Positions 7,186-15,554 of a stretch of DNA of 22,232 nucleotides are shown here, in pieces. Every line of letters starts with the position of its first letter. Position 1 is the stretch's first letter. This stretch comes from an uncultured Lachnospiraceae bacterium. Lineage in GTDB: Bacteria; Bacillota; Clostridia; Lachnospirales; Lachnospiraceae. The DNA lies in assembly GCA_910586005.1 (NCBI GenBank), contig CAJUHG010000049.1, positions 1-22,232 of the forward strand. The letters are read 5' to 3'. Made by a program: the position numbers and the translations under genes. The notes under the pieces are model-generated. The model had not been told where the DNA came from and did not search any database. It saw only the letters and a list, made by a program, of their open reading frames with translations.

Positions 7186-8838
7186 TTATGTTAAATGGAA
7201 TGTATCAATTAGCCTTTTTAGTAGTTCTGCCTGTGAATTTAATTGTTCACTAGTTGCAGCACTCTCTTCTGCTGTTGCAGAATTGGTTTGTACAACATTG
7301 GAAATTTGGCTAATTTGTTCTTGAATTTGAGAGACAGAATCTGCTTGAGAAGAAGCTGCATTTGCAATTCCATTTGTTGTTTTTACAACTTCTCCTGTGC
7401 TTGAAACGACAGAAGCTAATTGAGAGGCTGTCTCATTGGCAATTTTGGTACCACATTCTACTGCTGCAATAGAACGTTCAATTAGAGCTGTAGTAGATTG
7501 AGAAGCTTCTGAACTTTTGCCTGCTAATTCACGCACTTCTTTCGCAACTACAGCAAATCCTTTTCCAGCTTCTCCAGCTCGAGCTGCTTCTACAGCAGAA
7601 TTAAGAGCAAGAATATTTGTTTGTTGTGCAATAGTATCAATCGTCTTAATAATTTTTCCAATTTCACTAGAACTGTTATTAATTTCATTCATTGCAAGTA
7701 TCATTTGTTCCATTTTTTGGTTACTTTCCAAAATCTGGTCACTTACATATTTTACTTTTTGGCTAGCTTGTTGAGCATTTTCAGCAGTTTGAGATACATG
7801 CAAGGAAATGTCTTGAATAGTAGTTTCTAATTCTTCTATAGAACTAGATTGTTCGATAGAGCCTTGACTCAATGCTTGTGCACCTGTAGCCATTTGTTTA
7901 GATCCATTTGAAACATAATCTGAACTTTCTGCAATTTGAGCCATTGTATGACTAAGTCTTCTTAAAATATCATCTAGAGAATTTTTAATGGAGGTAAAAT
8001 CCCCTACATAATCTTGCGTTGTTTGAACAGTTAAATTTCCATTAGATATAGAATCTAATATGGTAGAGATTTCTCCAATATATCTTCTAAGACGAAGAAT
8101 TGTTTTTTCAAAAATATTAGCCAAAAAACCAATTTCATCATTGGAATGAATTTCTACAGATAATTTCTGTTCTTGTCCTAGCCCTAAATTTCCTTGTTCC
8201 ATAGTTTGTGCCAGTGTTGTAAGTTTAGAAAGAGGTTTAGAAACAGAGCGATTCACAAAGAATGATAGTATTGTAATAGCAAGAGTCGTTAGGATGGCAC
8301 CTGCTACACAAGATAATAAAATGGTTAGGTTGATTTGTTCTGCAACTTGCTGCATAGAAATTCCAGCAAAAATTAAACCATTAATTTTTCCATTAGCATC
8401 ACGAGTTGGAACATAAGAACAAAGATGTATCTTACCTAAAATATGTGCCTTTCCTACATAAGCTTGACCATTTTCAAGTACTATCTCAATCAAATCATCA
8501 GATAGTTTTGTGCCAATCGCACGTTTGCCTTCCTGTTGAATAGTGGTATAAGCACGTTCATTTCCTTGGAAAATCGTAAATTCACAACCCATACGCTCTT
8601 TTAATTCATCTAATAACGGAGTTTTATCTTCGGGTTTATAAGTTTCTAATTCATAAGCTAGCATATTGGTGCCATTCACGCAACGAGTTTCTAACATATT
8701 CATAGTGAGATTATAAAACATATAAACACATAGAGCGACTACAATAATTATACTGCCTGCTAATAGACTAATTACTAGACAATTCACTTTACGACCTAAA
8801 TGTCCTATTTTTTTTGTTTTTTCATATCTTCCTTTCAT
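7186..8838 (-). CDS. Methyl-accepting chemotaxis protein
   Basis: A 550-residue transmembrane chemoreceptor. TM1 lies at about 20-43, an extracytoplasmic single-Cache-like sensor domain at 45-165, TM2 at 170-196 and HAMP at about 197-250 (opening with NRSVSKPLSKLTTLAQTM, ending near HSNDEIGFLANIFE). The long coiled-coil signalling domain runs to the C-terminus. The kinase-control tip is canonical: IDTIAQQTNILALNSAVEAA at 400-419, then GKGFAVVAKEVRELA. It would pass ligand occupancy to CheA/CheW. There is no C-terminal CheR-binding pentapeptide. GGAG lies 8 nt ahead of the ATG. The ligand is unknown. The gene is transcribed against all its neighbours and interrupts the rel-MBL order, suggesting later insertion; no che or flagellar genes are nearby. 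Confidence 0.95.
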   Translation of the reverse strand: MKGRYEKTKKIGHLGRKVNCLVISLLAGSIIIVVALCVYMFYNLTMNMLETRCVNGTNMLAYELETYKPEDKTPLLDELKERMGCEFTIFQGNERAYTTIQQEGKRAIGTKLSDDLIEIVLENGQAYVGKAHILGKIHLCSYVPTRDANGKINGLIFAGISMQQVAEQINLTILLSCVAGAILTTLAITILSFFVNRSVSKPLSKLTTLAQTMEQGNLGLGQEQKLSVEIHSNDEIGFLANIFEKTILRLRRYIGEISTILDSISNGNLTVQTTQDYVGDFTSIKNSLDDILRRLSHTMAQIAESSDYVSNGSKQMATGAQALSQGSIEQSSSIEELETTIQDISLHVSQTAENAQQASQKVKYVSDQILESNQKMEQMILAMNEINNSSSEIGKIIKTIDTIAQQTNILALNSAVEAARAGEAGKGFAVVAKEVRELAGKSSEASQSTTALIERSIAAVECGTKIANETASQLASVVSSTGEVVKTTNGIANAASSQADSVSQIQEQISQISNVVQTNSATAEESAATSEQLNSQAELLKRLIDTFHLT

Positions 8839-8872
8839 TTTCTACACTCCACTATCTTTTGTTTTTGTGATA

Positions 8873-8895
8873 CAAGGATACTATTAGCAACCTTA
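8873..8895. promoter_or_regulatory. Operator-like dyad, copy 1
   Basis: A 23-bp imperfect palindrome with arms CAAGG / CCTTA and core CTATTAG, lying between the predicted start of transcription of the chemoreceptor gene and its start codon. It is part of a direct repeat whose first 20 bases (from 8868) recur exactly at 8934-8953, 66 bp away. Confidence 0.45.
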
Positions 8896-8912
8896 TTATC
8901 ATAATATCTGCT

Positions 8913-8941
8913 ATTTTAATTTTACAGGATTGATGATACAA
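8913..8941 (-). promoter_or_regulatory. Candidate promoter of the chemoreceptor gene
   Basis: On the minus strand TTGTAT (8936-8941) and TAAAAT (8913-8918, 5 of 6 to consensus) are 17 nt apart. The -35 is weak (3 of 6) and overlaps dyad copy 2, as would suit a repressed or activated promoter. Confidence 0.4.
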
Positions 8942-8961
8942 GGATACTATTAGTAATCTTG
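8939..8961. promoter_or_regulatory. Operator-like dyad, copy 2
   Basis: A 23-bp palindrome with outer arms CAAG / CTTG and inner arms TACTA / TAGTA around a single central base. It overlaps the -35 of the predicted chemoreceptor promoter. Between this and the MBL gene promoter (8962-9104) I see no gene, only AT-rich sequence. Confidence 0.45.
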
Positions 8962-9104
8962 TTGTAGCATAGTTAATTTTGCTAACATAGCACAGAATAT
9001 ATTTTAATAAGTTTTTTTGTAGATTGCAAGGGAAATTTTAGGATTCAAATGAAAAGTTTTTTCTAGTAATATATTTTTTGATTATGAAAAACAAGAAAAA
9101 AATC

Positions 9105-9133
9105 TGGTCAATTTTTCTAGTAAGAGTTATAAT
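9105..9133 (+). promoter_or_regulatory. Promoter for the MBL-hemZ unit
   Basis: TGGTCA (9105-9110) is followed after 17 nt by a perfect TATAAT (9128-9133). The start codon is at 9189, leaving a leader of about 50 nt. Confidence 0.6.
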
Positions 9134-9188
9134 AAAAAAGTCATGTCATAATCAATTATTTTTGGTGCAGGAAAGGAAAGAGTAATTT

Positions 9189-9812
9189 ATGAAGATTGAA
9201 CAATATTGTGTAGGTGAGGTTGCAACCAATTGTTATTTTGTAATTAATGATGAAACGAAGGAAATGTTAATAATTGATCCAGGCGATTTTGCGCAAATGT
9301 TAGCAGAAAAAATAAAACAGAAAGGTTTAAAACCTCAAGCTATTTTGTTGACACATGGACATTTTGATCATGCAATGGCAGCAGAAGAACTTGCAGAAAT
9401 ATTTCATATTAAAGTATATGCACATGAATCAGAAAAAAATACTTTGGAACAGCCACAGCTAAATGTGTCAGCTATGATTGGAAAAAGAGATAGTTATCAT
9501 GCGGATGTGTATGTAAAGGAGGGAGAAATACTTAAGTTAGCAAATATGGAGCTGAAAGTATTGCATACACCAGGGCATACAGAAGGTGGTTGCTGTTATT
9601 ATTTAGAAAAAGAGCAAGTTGTGTTTAGTGGAGATACACTATTTTGTCAGTCTGTGGGAAGAACTGATTTTCCAGGAGGAAGTATGTCTCAAATTGTACG
9701 ATCCATCAAAGAAAAATTAATGGTTTTACCAGATGAGACTAAAGTATATCCTGGTCATATGGATATAACTACGATTGGAAAAGAGCGTGCTTATAATCCA
9801 TTTATATCCTAA
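9189..9812 (+). CDS. MBL-fold metallo-hydrolase (glyoxalase II-like)
   Basis: A 207-residue cytoplasmic protein with the complete metallo-beta-lactamase metal-binding set: THGHFDH (His56, His58, Asp60, His61), His130 in LHTPGHTEGG, Asp149 in FSGDTLF and His190 in YPGHMD. The length and motif spacing fit the GloB/hydroxyacylglutathione-hydrolase-like group, which in bacteria cleaves thioesters such as S-lactoyl thiols, but Clostridia generally lack glutathione, so the physiological substrate is uncertain. GGAAAGGAAAGAG precedes the ATG. Gene hemZ starts 83 nt downstream with no terminator between, so the two are probably co-transcribed, the usual pairing in the clostridial rel-hemZ-hisS cluster. 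Confidence 0.9.
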   Translation: MKIEQYCVGEVATNCYFVINDETKEMLIIDPGDFAQMLAEKIKQKGLKPQAILLTHGHFDHAMAAEELAEIFHIKVYAHESEKNTLEQPQLNVSAMIGKRDSYHADVYVKEGEILKLANMELKVLHTPGHTEGGCCYYLEKEQVVFSGDTLFCQSVGRTDFPGGSMSQIVRSIKEKLMVLPDETKVYPGHMDITTIGKERAYNPFIS

Positions 9813-9895
9813 TTTAGGTATAAAGTGAGAATATAAGTGTATTAATCTGTATACAAAGTAAAAGTACAAGAGGCGTTTTTAGAAGAGAGGGAAAA

Positions 9896-11416
9896 ATGAT
9901 AACTGTTTGTTTGAATCAGGCAAATTTTGAATATGATATCCATTCATTAATAAAGGCATTTTATGCAAAAGAGGAAGTAAAAGTATTTTCAGATAGGGAA
10001 AAGATCCGTAAATTAGAAGAAGTTGATACACCGCTTTTTCATATAGAAATCTCTTATTATCCTGCTGTTTTGAAGGAGCATAAGGATAAAATAGAAATTA
10101 TTTTATTTCTTCCACCAAAGAAAGTGTTAGGAATCCCTTATGAAGAAGGTGGATATTCTATCGGGGCTCAAGCAGAAACAGAGACAGATTTTTCAGATCG
10201 TAGAGAAACCAAAAATCATTTAAAACATTGCTTATATCAAATGTTGTCAAAGTACACAGGACAGAAACTTCCTTGGGGAAGTCTTACAGGCATTCGCCCC
10301 ACCAAAATACCAATGTCTATGTTAGAAGCAGGAAAAGAAGACGCTGAAATTAGAAGTTATATGAGAGATACTTATTTTGCTTCAAAACAGAAAATAAATT
10401 TAAGTATTGAGATTGCAAAGCGGGAGATGAAGTTATTAGAGCAGATTGACTATAAAGATGGCTATAGTCTTTATGTGGGAATTCCATTTTGTCCAAGTAT
10501 TTGTTCTTATTGTTCGTTTTCATCTTCACCTATTGGAAAATGGCACAAAAAGGTAGATGCATATTTGGATGCATTGGAACAAGAAATTGATTTTGTTGCC
10601 AATAAATATGCCTCTAAGAAATTAAATACCATTTATATTGGTGGAGGAACCCCTACTACATTATTACCAGAACAAATGAACCGACTGCTTACAAAAATAG
10701 AAAATAGCTTTGATTTTACATATTTGTTAGAATATACGGTGGAAGCTGGAAGACCTGATAGTATTACAAGAGAAAAGCTAAAGGTGATGCGTGACCATGA
10801 AATTTCTCGTATTTCTATTAATCCTCAGACAATGAAACAGAAAACATTAGATATCATTGGACGTGGTCATACAATACAACAGACACTAGATAGTTTTTTA
10901 CTTGCTAGAGAAATGGGCTTTGATAATATTAATATGGATTTAATTGTAGGACTTCCTGAAGAGCAACTGGAAGATGTAAGAGATACTTTAGAACAAATAA
11001 AAGAATTATCTCCTGATAATTTGACAGTTCATTCTCTTGCAATTAAGCGTGCAGCAAAATTGAGAATGTTTCCAGAAGATTATAAGGAAATGGAAATATT
11101 TAATAGTTGGGAAATGATTGATATGACTGCTGAATATGCCAGAAAAATGGGACTTTTGCCTTATTATTTGTATCGTCAGAAGAATATGGCAGGTAATTTT
11201 GAAAACGTAGGATATGCAAAAATAGGAAAAGCAGGAATTTATAATATTTTGATTATGGAGGAAGTGCAAACGATTGTGGCATTGGGTGCAGGTTCAATTA
11301 GTAAGCGGGTATATCCTGATGGTAGGATTGAACGGTGTGAGAATGTAAAAGATGTGGCTCTCTATATAGAAAATATTAATGAAATGATTAAGAGAAAGCA
11401 AAAATTATTTATGTGA
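9896..11416 (+). CDS. hemZ: Coproporphyrinogen dehydrogenase HemZ-type radical SAM protein
   Basis: A 506-residue radical SAM enzyme of the HemN/HemZ group. The 4Fe-4S-binding motif is C199-x3-C203-x2-C206 (PFCPSICSYCSF), followed by the glycine-rich SAM-binding IYIGGGTPTTL and later INMDLIVGLPEE. About 190 residues precede the cysteines, including WGSLTGIRPTK, a feature of the HemZ subfamily and not of HemN. HemZ is named as an oxygen-independent coproporphyrinogen III oxidase, but in heme-lacking Clostridia its real role is unsettled. GAGAGGG precedes the ATG at 9896. It lies where hemZ is normally found, after the MBL gene, but the usual next gene, hisS, is displaced about 4 kb by the PTS genes. 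Confidence 0.9.
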   Translation: MITVCLNQANFEYDIHSLIKAFYAKEEVKVFSDREKIRKLEEVDTPLFHIEISYYPAVLKEHKDKIEIILFLPPKKVLGIPYEEGGYSIGAQAETETDFSDRRETKNHLKHCLYQMLSKYTGQKLPWGSLTGIRPTKIPMSMLEAGKEDAEIRSYMRDTYFASKQKINLSIEIAKREMKLLEQIDYKDGYSLYVGIPFCPSICSYCSFSSSPIGKWHKKVDAYLDALEQEIDFVANKYASKKLNTIYIGGGTPTTLLPEQMNRLLTKIENSFDFTYLLEYTVEAGRPDSITREKLKVMRDHEISRISINPQTMKQKTLDIIGRGHTIQQTLDSFLLAREMGFDNINMDLIVGLPEEQLEDVRDTLEQIKELSPDNLTVHSLAIKRAAKLRMFPEDYKEMEIFNSWEMIDMTAEYARKMGLLPYYLYRQKNMAGNFENVGYAKIGKAGIYNILIMEEVQTIVALGAGSISKRVYPDGRIERCENVKDVALYIENINEMIKRKQKLFM

Positions 11417-11476
11417 TATTACTAAATTTAAAACTTAAGTTTTGTAAAAGTTGACAACAGAAAACTTGATAGATAC

Positions 11477-11505
11477 TTGACAGATAGGTAAGAAAATGAT
11501 ATTGT
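11477..11505 (+). promoter_or_regulatory. Promoter of the PTS permease gene
   Basis: A perfect TTGACA (11477-11482) lies 17 nt before TATTGT (11500-11505). A second TTGACA at 11451-11456 lacks a good -10. Just upstream is a perfect 14-bp palindrome, AAAACTTAAGTTTT (11430-11443). The start codon is at 11656, so the leader is about 145 nt, long enough for regulation. Confidence 0.6.
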
Positions 11506-11537
11506 AAAAATACATATGGTGGTAACGCAGATGAAGG

Positions 11538-11588
11538 CATTAATGATACATAACACTTTGGATGTTTATGTGTATTAATGTCTATTTT
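11538..11588 (+). promoter_or_regulatory. Leader hairpin, possible antiterminator-controlled terminator
   Basis: The arms 11538-11555 and 11563-11580 pair (CATTAAT with ATTAATG, then ACATAA with TTATGT, plus a short apical pair) and are followed by TCTATTTTTG, so the hairpin could end transcription before the PTS gene. The 25 bases upstream (GGTGGTAACGCAGATGAAGG) would be placed to form an antiterminator, as in BglG/GlcT-regulated PTS leaders. The match to a known RAT sequence is weak and no antiterminator gene is in the window. Confidence 0.4.
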
Positions 11589-11655
11589 TGTTGCAAAATA
11601 TCTCATTATATGCATATTCATCTGATGAAAAATACCCAAACAAGGAGAGAAGAAT

Positions 11656-13839
11656 ATGAAGGACAAAATTTTTGGTGTTTTGCAACGTGTTGGGCGAAGT
11701 TTTATGTTGCCTATTGCTATACTTCCTGTGGCAGGACTTTTACTGGGAATTGGAAGTTCATTTACAAATGAGACAACAATCGCCACTTATAGGTTAGGCA
11801 GAATATTAGGAGATGGGACACTCTTACATGCATTACTTGTTATTATGAACAAGGTTGGAAGTGCGGTATTTGACAATTTACCTTTAATCTTTGCAGTAGG
11901 TGTAGCAATCGGTATGGCAAAGAAAGAGAAAGAGGTTTCTGCTTTATCTGCTGTCATTGCTTATTTTGTAATGAATACTGCAATCAGTGGAATGCTGATC
12001 GTGAATGGAAAAATATTGGGAAATGGGGAAATTGCATCAGATGTCCTAGAAGGAACCATAGCATCTGTCTGTGGAATTTCAACTTTGCAAATGGGAGTAT
12101 TTGGTGGTATTATTGTGGGTTTAGGAGTGGCCGCATTACACAATAGATTTTATAGAATAACCCTGCCAAATGCATTGTCCTTTTTTGGGGGAACCCGTTT
12201 TGTTCCAATTATCTCAACCATTGTCTATATGTTTGTAGGAATTATCTTATATTTTGTTTGGCCTACTGTACAGAATGGAATTTATGCCCTTGGGGGCTTG
12301 GTAACAGGAAGCGGATATGCAGGGACATTAATGTTTGGATTGATTAAGCGAGCACTGATTCCATTTGGATTACATCATGTGTTTTATATGCCATTTTGGC
12401 AGACTGGTGTAGGTGGTACAATGGAAATAGCAGGACAAATCGTGCAAGGCGGGCAAAATATTTTCTTTGCTCAGTTAGCTGATTCTGCTAATGTTGCACA
12501 TTTTAGCGCAGATGCAACAAGATATTTTTCAGGTGAGTTTATTTTTATGATTTTTGGTCTTCCTGGTGCAGCACTCGCTATGTATCATTGTGCAAAACCA
12601 GAGAAGAAAAAGGCAGCAGGAGGGCTTCTTTTGTCTGCAGCATTGGCATGTATGATGACTGGTATTACAGAACCACTAGAATTTTCCTTTTTATTTGTGG
12701 CACCTGCCTTATTTGCAGTGCAGGTTGTCCTAGCAGGTTCTGCCTATATGATTGCACATATTTTAAATATTGCAGTTGGATTGACATTTTCAGGGGGGCT
12801 TTTGGATTATTTTCTGTTTGGAATTTTACAGGGAAATGAGAAGACCAGTTGGATGAGAGTAATTCCAGTTGGTATTATATATTTCTTTCTATATTATTTT
12901 GTATTTAAATTCCTAATTAAGAAATTTGACTTTAAAACTCCTGGTAGAGAAAATGATGATACAGAAACGAAGTTATACACAAAAGCAGATGTAAATGCCC
13001 GCAAAGAGAGTAGTAAAACGAATAACAATATTCAGAAACAAGGCGATTCTATCAGCGAGAAAATCACCCGAGGATTAGGAGGCAAGCGTAATATCAGTGA
13101 TGTAGACTGTTGTGCAACAAGGCTTCGCTGTACAGTATATCATGCAGAATTAGTAAATGATTCTCTATTAAAATCAACAGGTGCATCGGGAGTTGTGCAT
13201 AAAGGAAAAGGTGTGCAGGTCATCTATGGACCACATGTAACAGTAATTAAATCAAATTTGGAAGATTATTTAGAGAAGGCTCCAGATGAGGAATACAACA
13301 ATATAGAGGAGATAAAACCAGTAGAAGTGAAGAAGGAAGAAAAGAAGCCAATGAAGGTGATGCAATCCATTATTATTTCTAGTCCAATACAAGGAATAGC
13401 TGCAGATTTATCAACTGCTCCAGATGAAGCTTTTGCAGGAAGAATGATGGGAGATGGTGTAGTAGTAACGCCTGTTGATTCAATCGTAAGGGCACCAGAA
13501 GATGGGGAGGTATGTTTTGTATTTGAAACAAAGCATGCCATTGGATTTTTAACTGATTCAGGAATTAGTCTTTTGATTCATATTGGTATAGATACAGTAA
13601 AACTAAATGGGCAAGGATTTGAAGTATATGTAGAGAATGAGCAGAAAGTAAAAAAAGGCGATCCAATGATAAAATTAGATTTGGATTATTTAAAAGCAAA
13701 TGCTCCTTCTATTGTTTCACCAATACTGTGTACAGAGTTGGAAGACAATCAGAAGATACGTCTCTTGAAAGAGGGAGAAATTCAATCAGGAGAAGAACTT
13801 TTTGCTGTTGATATTTACAAAAATAGAAACAACCAATAA
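11656..13839 (+). CDS. ptsG: PTS glucose-type permease EIICBA
   Basis: A 727-residue membrane permease that imports and phosphorylates a sugar, probably glucose. Domain order is EIIC (about 1-430: FGVLQRVGRSFMLPIAILPV opening, FDNLPLIFAVGVAIG, IPFGLHHVFYMPFW, GITEPLEFSFLFVAP), EIIB (about 450-530, phosphorylated Cys486 in DCCATRLR) and a Crr-like EIIA (about 565-727, phosphorylated His642 in LLIHIGIDTVKLNG). The EIIC sequence resembles Bacillus subtilis PtsG closely and ends in the typical KFDFKTPGRE; N-acetylglucosamine (NagE) specificity is less likely but cannot be excluded. All phosphorylation sites are intact. AAGGAGAG precedes the ATG. It is followed 130 nt later by a damaged enzyme I gene, so phosphate must come from EI and HPr encoded elsewhere. 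Confidence 0.9.
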   Translation: MKDKIFGVLQRVGRSFMLPIAILPVAGLLLGIGSSFTNETTIATYRLGRILGDGTLLHALLVIMNKVGSAVFDNLPLIFAVGVAIGMAKKEKEVSALSAVIAYFVMNTAISGMLIVNGKILGNGEIASDVLEGTIASVCGISTLQMGVFGGIIVGLGVAALHNRFYRITLPNALSFFGGTRFVPIISTIVYMFVGIILYFVWPTVQNGIYALGGLVTGSGYAGTLMFGLIKRALIPFGLHHVFYMPFWQTGVGGTMEIAGQIVQGGQNIFFAQLADSANVAHFSADATRYFSGEFIFMIFGLPGAALAMYHCAKPEKKKAAGGLLLSAALACMMTGITEPLEFSFLFVAPALFAVQVVLAGSAYMIAHILNIAVGLTFSGGLLDYFLFGILQGNEKTSWMRVIPVGIIYFFLYYFVFKFLIKKFDFKTPGRENDDTETKLYTKADVNARKESSKTNNNIQKQGDSISEKITRGLGGKRNISDVDCCATRLRCTVYHAELVNDSLLKSTGASGVVHKGKGVQVIYGPHVTVIKSNLEDYLEKAPDEEYNNIEEIKPVEVKKEEKKPMKVMQSIIISSPIQGIAADLSTAPDEAFAGRMMGDGVVVTPVDSIVRAPEDGEVCFVFETKHAIGFLTDSGISLLIHIGIDTVKLNGQGFEVYVENEQKVKKGDPMIKLDLDYLKANAPSIVSPILCTELEDNQKIRLLKEGEIQSGEELFAVDIYKNRNNQ

Positions 13840-13972
13840 GTATTATGAAAGAATTTAATGATATAATTGCAGACAAAGTTAGAATTTATATAAGATTAGT
13901 AAATAGGTTGATAAAAGAGGAAAAAATAGAAATACTGTGGAAAAAGTAAAAATATATGGAGGTAATAATGAT

Positions 13973-15113
13973 ATGGAATGTTTGCAAGGAAAATCTGTAT
14001 ATAAAGGTATTGTTTTAGGTCCAATTGTTGTTTTAAAGAAGAGTGATTTTCAAGTGAGAAGGAAGAAAATCGAAGATGTTGAAAATGAAATTAAAAGAGT
14101 AGGAAAAGCAGGTAAGCAGGCGAAAGAACAGCTTGAGGAGCTGTATCATAAAGCAGTAAGAGAAGTGGGGGAAGTTAGTGCTGCAATTTTTGAAGTACAT
14201 CAGATGATGTTAGAAGATGAGGATTATTTGGATGCTATTCATAATATGATTCAAACTGAAAAAGTCAATGCAGAATACGCTGTTGCTATAATAGGAGATA
14301 ATTTTTTTGAAATGTTTACAAGTATGGATGATGATTATATGAAGGCAAGGGCTGCTGATGTTAAGGATATATCTAACAGATTAATAAGAAACCTATCAGG
14401 GGAGGAAGAAGTGGATTTAAATACGATGGAACCTTCCATTATTGTGGCAGAAGATTTAAGTCCAAGTGAAACTGTTTAGATGGACAAAGAAAAGATTCTT
14501 GCATTTGTAACTGTGCATGGATCAACTAATTCCCATACAGCAATTCTCTCCCGCATGATGAATATACCAGCTTTGATTGGTGTTCTTCAAGACACAACTT
14601 CGAGCGTTATTCCGTGCGACTGTTTTTGGTAATCTCTCGATTATGTATCCAATGATTACTTCAACAAAAGAAGTTGAAATGATATATCATATTGTAAATG
14701 AGGTTCAAAAAGAGCTACAACAAGAACAAATTCCATATAAAGTTCCAGAACAGGGAATTATGATTGAAACGCCTGCAGCAGTTATGATAAGTGATGAATT
14801 AGCAGAAATGGTTGATTTTTTTAGTATTGGAACGAATGACTTAACACAGTATACATTGGCCATAGACAGACAAAATGAAAAATTGGATGATTTTTACAAT
14901 TCTCATCATAAGGCAATTCTTGGAATGATTCAAATGGTGGTGAGTAATGCTCATAAGTGTGGAAAGTGGGCTGGAATATGTGGAGAACTTGGAGCAGATT
15001 TGGAACTTGTAGAAGATTTTGTTCGTATGAGGGTAGATGAACTGTCAGTTGCACCATCCATGATTTTAAAAATAAGAAAAGAAATTAGAGAAATGAACAT
15101 TACTAAAAACTAA
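13973..15113 (+). pseudogene. ptsI: PTS enzyme I, broken (nonsense codon and internal deletion)
   Basis: Two fragments of phosphoenolpyruvate-protein phosphotransferase. The N-terminal part starts at ATG 13973 (GGAGG 10 nt upstream): LQGKSVYKGIVLGPIVVLKK, then EVHQMMLEDEDYLDAI. The frame is cut by TAG at 14477, exactly where a Gln codon is expected (SPSETV-stop-MDKEKILAF; a one-base CAG to TAG change). Past the stop the same frame continues with the phosphohistidine site GSTNSHTAILSRM (His188) as far as IPALIG at 14577. There it jumps to another frame and to the distal part FFKTQLRALFRATVFGNLSI. Compared with E. coli EI about 160 residues are missing, including the GLYRTEFL and RTMDIGGDK region of the PEP site. 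The C-terminal part (GIMIETPAA, SIGTNDLTQYTLAIDRQN, GICGELGAD) is well preserved. The damage is therefore recent and the product inactive, barring sequencing or assembly error. Confidence 0.9.
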
Positions 15114-15179
15114 AAGATGATTCAATATTTGGTGATTTTATCTTATCAATTGAGAAAAAGTATAGAGAAGGAAGAATGA

Positions 15180-15204
15180 CAGGAGTAATATCCTGCCTTT
15201 TTTT
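15180..15204 (+). terminator. Terminator after the ptsI remnant
   Basis: CAGGA (15180-15184) and TCCTG (15191-15195) form a 5-bp stem with a 6-nt loop, followed by CC and seven T residues (15198-15204). The stem is short but the T-tract is strong. Confidence 0.65.
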
Positions 15205-15269
15205 CTTTCATAGAAAAGACTATGTTATTGTGAAGTGTTAAAATATATGTCTTTCCTATGAAAGAAAAA
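15200..15269 (+). repeat. Long inverted repeat (21 bp, one mismatch)
   Basis: The arms 15200-15220 and 15249-15269 are complementary over 21 bp with a single A-C mismatch; the loop is 28 nt and AT-rich. The left arm overlaps the T-tract of the preceding terminator. There is no T-run after the right arm. It could be a small non-coding RNA, a MITE-like remnant, or a barrier structure between the ptsI and hisS units. Confidence 0.6.
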
Positions 15270-15275
15270 TTTGGA

Positions 15276-15311
15276 ATTTAAGGAGTTGAAGCGGACTGGT
15301 CCGTTTTGTTC
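15276..15311 (+). repeat. 36-bp dispersed palindromic repeat, copy A
   Basis: This segment matches the reverse complement of 22181-22216 at 32 of 36 positions. It carries a hairpin AAGCGGAC-TG-GTCCGTTT and ends TTTGTTC. The change in the right arm turns a G-C pair into G-T, so pairing is kept at the RNA level. The rest of the 15114-15554 spacer holds the terminator, the long inverted repeat and the hisS promoter; no gene is seen. Confidence 0.65.
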
Positions 15312-15400
15312 ATGAAACTATCTTGTTGTTTTGTAAAAGGATATGATTGAGAAATAATTAGGGGATGAAATAGTTTTTTTATTGGAAATAAGAAAAATAC

Positions 15401-15429
15401 TTGATATTTCTTATCTTGGAAAATATAAT
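15401..15429 (+). promoter_or_regulatory. Promoter for hisS-aspS
   Basis: TTGATA (15401-15406), a 17-nt spacer and a perfect TATAAT (15424-15429). The leader from about 15436 to the ATG at 15555 is some 120 nt, purine-rich and without the long specifier-type structure of a T-box. Confidence 0.75.
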
Positions 15430-15554
15430 GATACGTAGATGTAGAGAGGGGTGCGCTTATGGCCAAAAGTTTTTGAAATGGAAGAATAACAAAGGAGCAG
15501 GAAATAGAAAAGAATAGCGCAGAAGAGAATAAAAATAGAATAGGAGAAAAATGT

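Noticed and set aside
12588..12839. Overlapping open frames inside ptsG, rel and other long genes
   Set aside because: They are frame shadows of strongly supported genes.
14577..15113. A separate 178-residue gene of its own
   Set aside because: It begins mid-domain in the enzyme I sequence and has no ribosome site; it is the distal part of the broken ptsI.
15436..15554. T-box riboswitch before hisS
   Set aside because: The leader is only about 120 nt, purine-rich, and has neither a specifier stem nor a terminator/antiterminator pair with the T-box consensus.
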